A stretch of DNA of 64,000 nucleotides, from assembly GCF_001270745.1 (NCBI RefSeq), contig NZ_KQ434752.1, positions 165,125 through 229,124 on the forward strand. Direction: 5' to 3'. This DNA comes from Jiangella muralis (GTDB lineage Bacteria; Actinomycetota; Actinomycetes; Jiangellales; Jiangellaceae). A program made the translations under genes and the position numbers. Below the pieces are notes generated by a model. It was not told the origin of the DNA and ran no database searches. It saw nothing but the letters and a program-made list of their open reading frames with translations. Shown piece by piece: positions 59,374 through 64,000 of the stretch (its first letter is position 1; each line of letters opens with the position of its first letter).

Positions 59374-59868
59374 GTGTCTCACGAGGAACGGGTGTGGGGG
59401 CGGTTCGGCCGACTGGGACGCCGGACCACCGGCGCCATCGTCGCCGCTGCCGGCAGCCTGCTGTGCGCGATCAGCGCCTACGTCGCCTGGTACGGCGGCC
59501 GTGCGCCGCACGAACTGCCCATCCGGCATCTTGCCGAGACCGGCGCTCCGGGCATGGCCGGCGGCTACTGGGCGTCCGTGGCGGCGCCGCTGGCGGTGGT
59601 CGGGGCGCTGGGCGCGCTGGGGGCGCTGCTGCGGTTCCGGTTCCTCCTCGTGCTGGCCTGGATGGTCGGGGTGGCGACGCTCGCCCTCTGGGGACTGATG
59701 CGCGTCATCGGCAACGCCACGGACAACGCGCCCGCGGGCATGGGGGCCGGGGCCGGCGTGTGGGTGTGCGGGATCGGGCTGCTGGCGATCCTGGCCGGCA
59801 TCGTGATCATGGGCCCACGCAAGGAAGAGGTGGACGCTCCCCTGTCCATGTTCGGCGACGACAGCTGA
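59374..59868 (+). CDS. Small membrane protein, paralogue 1
   Basis: 164 residues with four membrane helices (about 19-42, 66-85, 88-110 and 122-145). The motifs YVAWYGGRAPHELPIRHLAE and YWASVAAPLAVVGALGALGALL recur in the protein at 60192. GTG 59374 lies 6 bases after TACCCT, leaderless. Function unknown. Confidence 0.75.
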   Translation: MSHEERVWGRFGRLGRRTTGAIVAAAGSLLCAISAYVAWYGGRAPHELPIRHLAETGAPGMAGGYWASVAAPLAVVGALGALGALLRFRFLLVLAWMVGVATLALWGLMRVIGNATDNAPAGMGAGAGVWVCGIGLLAILAGIVIMGPRKEEVDAPLSMFGDDS

Positions 59869-59905
59869 CGTCTGCCCGGCGCTGGCCGGCCCGGCGCTGG
59901 CCCGG

Positions 59906-60057
59906 CGCTGGCGGTCCGTCGCCAGAATGACGTCGGGCGTCAACCTCGGTCCCGGCCCGGTGCTGGCCCGGCACTGGCAGCCGCTGGCGGTCGGTCGCGA
60001 GTATGACGTCGGGCGTCAACTCGGCGCTGGCCCGGCGCTGGCCAGTCCGCCCGGTGA
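59906..60057. repeat. Two 76-bp tandem repeats between paralogous membrane genes
   Basis: Units 59906-59981 and 59982-60057 share CGCTGGCGGTC, ATGACGTCGGGCGTCAAC and GCTGGCCCGG blocks; the flanks add more GGCGCTGGCC words. They lie between the genes at 59374 and 60192 and probably arose in the same local duplication. ATGACGTCGGGCGTCA contains a TGACG..CGTCA dyad. The rest of 59869-60191 holds nothing else I can support. Confidence 0.7.
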
Positions 60058-60191
60058 CGCCCGCACTTCGCCGCTCTGCGGTGCGCGACCCATGAGGGCG
60101 TGGCACAGTGGAATCGCGACCGGTGCCGGCACGAGGCCGGGTACGAGGCTGCGAACGAGTCGTCTGGACCCTCGATGAGGAGGCGATCCAC

Positions 60192-60659
60192 ATGACCACC
60201 CGTCAACGGGCGACCGGAGCCGTCGTCGCCGTGCTCGGCGCCCTGGGCGTCACGGCCAGCGGCTATCTCGACTGGTTCCGCGGCCGCGACGCGACCGAGA
60301 TCCCGCTCGAACGGCTCTTCCAGACCTCCGCCGTCGGCGCGCCGTCCTCCTACTGGAACTCGATGGCGCTGGCGCTCGCGGTGGTGGGCCTGCTGGGCGT
60401 GCTCGGCGCCCTGATGCTGTCGCGGTTCGTCCTGCTCATCGGCTGGCTGATCGGCGTCGCGACCCTGGTGCTCTGGATCGTGATGTCCGCGAACGATGCT
60501 TCCCTGTCGGTGTCGGCCGGCGACCTCCAGGCCGGCGCATGGGTCTGCGGCGTGGCGCTGCTGGTCTACGTGGTGGGGATCATCGGCATGGGCCGCGGCC
60601 CGCGCTCCCGCGAGGAGACGCCCACGCCCGCCGAACCGGTCCCGCCACCCGAACCCTGA
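60192..60659 (+). CDS. Small membrane protein, paralogue 2
   Basis: 155 residues, four helices, sharing with the preceding paralogue the GYLDWFRGRDATEIPLERLF and SYWNSMALALAVVGLLGVLGALMLSRFVLLIGWLIGVATL pattern. ATG 60192 follows GAGGAGG, so unlike paralogue 1 it has a leader. Function unknown. Confidence 0.75.
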   Translation: MTTRQRATGAVVAVLGALGVTASGYLDWFRGRDATEIPLERLFQTSAVGAPSSYWNSMALALAVVGLLGVLGALMLSRFVLLIGWLIGVATLVLWIVMSANDASLSVSAGDLQAGAWVCGVALLVYVVGIIGMGRGPRSREETPTPAEPVPPPEP

Positions 60660-60665
60660 CGCCAC

Positions 60666-60783
60666 ATCCTGGCTCTGGCGCGCGTCCTGGTCTCCTGTCG
60701 CGTCCTGGTCTGCTGTCGCGTCCTGCGGCCGCTTCTGGCCGAATTGCGCGACGGTGGACCAGGACGCGACGTCAGACCAGGAG
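60666..60783. repeat. 18-bp-phased GTCCTGGTC words in both orientations
   Basis: The word (G)TCCTGG begins at 60666, 60684, 60702 and 60720 (weak first and last), each 18 bases apart; its complement GACCAGGA begins at 60757 and 60775, again 18 apart. It copies the block-2 design and word of 22987-23325. The right end runs into the last codons of the gene at 60772. Confidence 0.7.
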
Positions 60784-61755
60784 GCCGGCACGTGTCCACG
60801 GAACGGACTCGGTCCGCACCGGGCACCGCGCGATGGCTGCGGCGAACCGTGCGGCCAGCCGGCGGCGGTCGTGTCGCGCCAGATCCCAGCCGTATCGCAC
60901 CACCTCCAGCCCGGACTCACGCAGCCGCCACTCGCGTTCCCGCTGCTCAGCGACGACTCGACCGGCATCGAGGCGATCGTCGTACTTCAGCGACCCGTCG
61001 CCCTCGAACACGAGCCAGCGGTCCGGCAGCAGGTGGTCGACCCGGTAGCGAGAGCCGCCGGTGTCGATCCAGACGTTCGACACCGGCACCGGCAGGCGGT
61101 GCTCGATGAAGGTCAGCCGGCCCAGCGTCTCCAGCGGGCTTTCGGCGAATCCGTCGGCCTGCTCGACGACCTACGCGGCGTCGCGGCTGCCCCGCCACCC
61201 GGCCTGGAGGTCGAGCATCGCTTGCAGGTCACCTGACGTCACACCGGACGCCAGTGCCGCGTCCGCGACGACGAGCGCGTCGGCCCGCGGGCCCCAGCGG
61301 GCGAGGTCGACAACCGTACGAGGCAGCGACGTCACCCGGCAGCCGTCGACGTAGACACACTGATCGGGTGGCAACGCCGCCACCCGCACGCTCCCGTACC
61401 GGCTGTTCACCGCCGAACCGGCGCCGTCCATCAGGTACGCCAGCGGCTGGGCGGGCGGCGGCCTGATCGCGGGCAGTCCGTGCACGGCGGCCGCGGACCA
61501 GCCGGCCGCGAACGCGCGAGGGCCGCAGGCGAGCGTGAAGGCCCGGGACCGCAGGCCGAACGCCGTCCACGGGTCGGCTGCCGCGTGGTCCGCCGCGGCG
61601 GCGTAGACACCGCGAGCCAGCCGCACCAGGAGCCCGGAACGCTCCAGCCGGACCAGCCGCGACCTGGTGATGCCGCGCAGCCGAGCCTCGGCCACGCTGA
61701 AGACACCGTGGCCGGCACGGAGCAGCCAGGTGACGTCGTCGGGTGTGATTCGCAT
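60772..61755 (-). pseudogene. AbiEi-like N-terminal/DUF559-type gene with an in-frame amber stop
   Basis: From ATG 61755 the frame runs 194 codons, meets TAG at 61171-61173, and continues in the same frame for another 132 codons to TGA 60772-60774. The N-terminal half holds GVFSVAEARLRGITRSRLVRLERSG and LVRLARGVYA, the AbiEi-type winged helix, and the middle TVVDLARW. The part after the TAG, from ESPLETLGRLTFIEHRLP through LVFEGDGSLKYDD to LRESGLEVVRYGWDL, is the Vsr/DUF559-like nuclease fold with its E..D..K. One base change would restore a ~327-residue protein. Either a recent nonsense mutation, a sequencing error or programmed readthrough. Confidence 0.8.
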
Positions 61756-61807
61756 GCCGTCAAGATCAACAGATCCGGCCGGCCGCCGCCACCGCCGATC
61801 CCAGGAT

Positions 61808-61845
61808 TGTGGACAACATGGCGCCGCTGGCCGGCCTGTGGACAA
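61808..61845 (-). promoter_or_regulatory. Second pair of DnaA-box-like sites
   Basis: On the minus strand TTGTCCACA occurs at 61845-61837 and 61816-61808, starts 29 bases apart, ending 52 bases before the AbiEi-like start. The pair at 20724-20761 has the same spacing and ends 53 bases before the AidB-like start. TGTTGTCCACAG is shared exactly by the first site of each pair. Confidence 0.55.
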
Positions 61846-61873
61846 CAGACCGGCCGGCGGCGGCGTACGAACC

Positions 61874-64000
<2,127 letters not shown>

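Noticed and set aside
56346-59930. 1194-codon plus-strand frame across the AI-2E gene and dxs
   Set aside because: Low-complexity, His/Arg/Asp-rich product antisense to two clear genes.
60666-60783. Coding hexapeptide repeats (18-bp pitch equals six codons, giving VLVSCR-like or DQDATx-like repeats)
   Set aside because: The words occur on both strands, no frame has a proper start and stop around them, and block 3 at 23.2 kb has a 19-base pitch that would break the frame.
60772-61089. A separate small gene for the DUF559-like half
   Set aside because: The only start is an internal GTG without a ribosome site, and the reading continues in frame upstream through the amber codon; one broken gene is simpler.

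Overview
The window is about 72% G+C actinobacterial chromosome by eye. SsgA-family, DUF1707, DUF3000 and CGNR/ABATE proteins, HemQ-type haem synthesis, SigE-type ECF sigma factors and many leaderless transcripts point to a filamentous, sporulating actinomycete. A Jiangella-like or related organism fits best, but that is inference from gene content and not a database match. No phage, plasmid, insertion sequence or CRISPR array was seen. The content is mostly core metabolism with small regulator/target pairs between.

Layout. 1-8.2 kb: regulator/target modules (a partial AraC regulator with a ferredoxin-reductase-like flavoprotein; ArsR with two SRPBCC proteins and a divergent methyltransferase; SDR with an XRE regulator; a WYL regulator). 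8.2-8.8 kb: a gene-free, repeat-rich gap. 8.8-13.4 kb: pyruvate carboxylase, a CGNR protein and an SsgA-like protein. 13.5-17.3 kb: tRNA-Val(CAC), a DUF4037 protein, a decayed DoxX gene, pabBC, and a tRNA-Gly/Cys/Val(GAC) cluster closed by a strong terminator. 17.3-22.7 kb: an HxlR regulator divergent from a secreted protein, a methyltransferase, SdpI-like protein, rsgA, AidB-like acyl-CoA dehydrogenase and a small Cys-rich protein. 22.7-23.4 kb: a second repeat-rich gap. 23.4-27.8 kb: the sulfur assimilation operon (cysteine-type leader peptide, sulfite/nitrite reductase, zinc-ribbon protein, cysH, cobA/cysG fusion). 27.9-30.5 kb: a membrane-anchored multicopper oxidase operon. 30.6-35.9 kb: PPK2, HelD-like helicase, a methyltransferase, VapBC and a PfpI-family protein. 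36-41.5 kb: zapE, a RibD-like reductase, split LigD functions (ligase, unknown protein, polymerase), msrB and a GNAT protein. 41.7-42.8 kb: a broken sigma gene with an intact anti-sigma-like partner. 42.8-47 kb: hemQ, hemG, a DUF4349 lipoprotein and hemE. 47.1-50.7 kb: DUF3000 protein, RNase D and an FAD oxidoreductase. 50.8-54.9 kb: an AlkD-like protein and fadAB. 55-61.8 kb: a SigE-type sigma/membrane pair, AI-2E-family permease, dxs, two paralogous membrane proteins and an AbiEi/DUF559-type gene broken by an amber codon. 61.9 kb to the end: aconitase, truncated by the window edge.

How genes work together. CysH (APS reductase type), the siroheme-dependent reductase and the siroheme-synthesis fusion form a translationally coupled sulfite-to-sulfide module under a probable cysteine-sensing leader. 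HemE, HemG and HemQ cover early and late steps of coproporphyrin-dependent haem synthesis. FadA/FadB are the coupled thiolase and trifunctional subunits of beta-oxidation. The ligase and polymerase proteins are the separated activities of bacterial NHEJ LigD; no Ku gene lies in the window.

The most unusual material is in the gene-free gaps: a palindromic ~135-bp element present twice in opposite orientation (8467-8605 and 22739-22871); words repeated at an 18-bp (once 19-bp) pitch on both strands (8.6-8.75, 22.99-23.33 and 60.67-60.78 kb); and two pairs of DnaA-box-like sites with the same 29-bp spacing and nearly the same distance to a start codon (20.7 and 61.8 kb). Three genes look recently inactivated: DoxX-like, SigE-like and AbiEi/DUF559-like.
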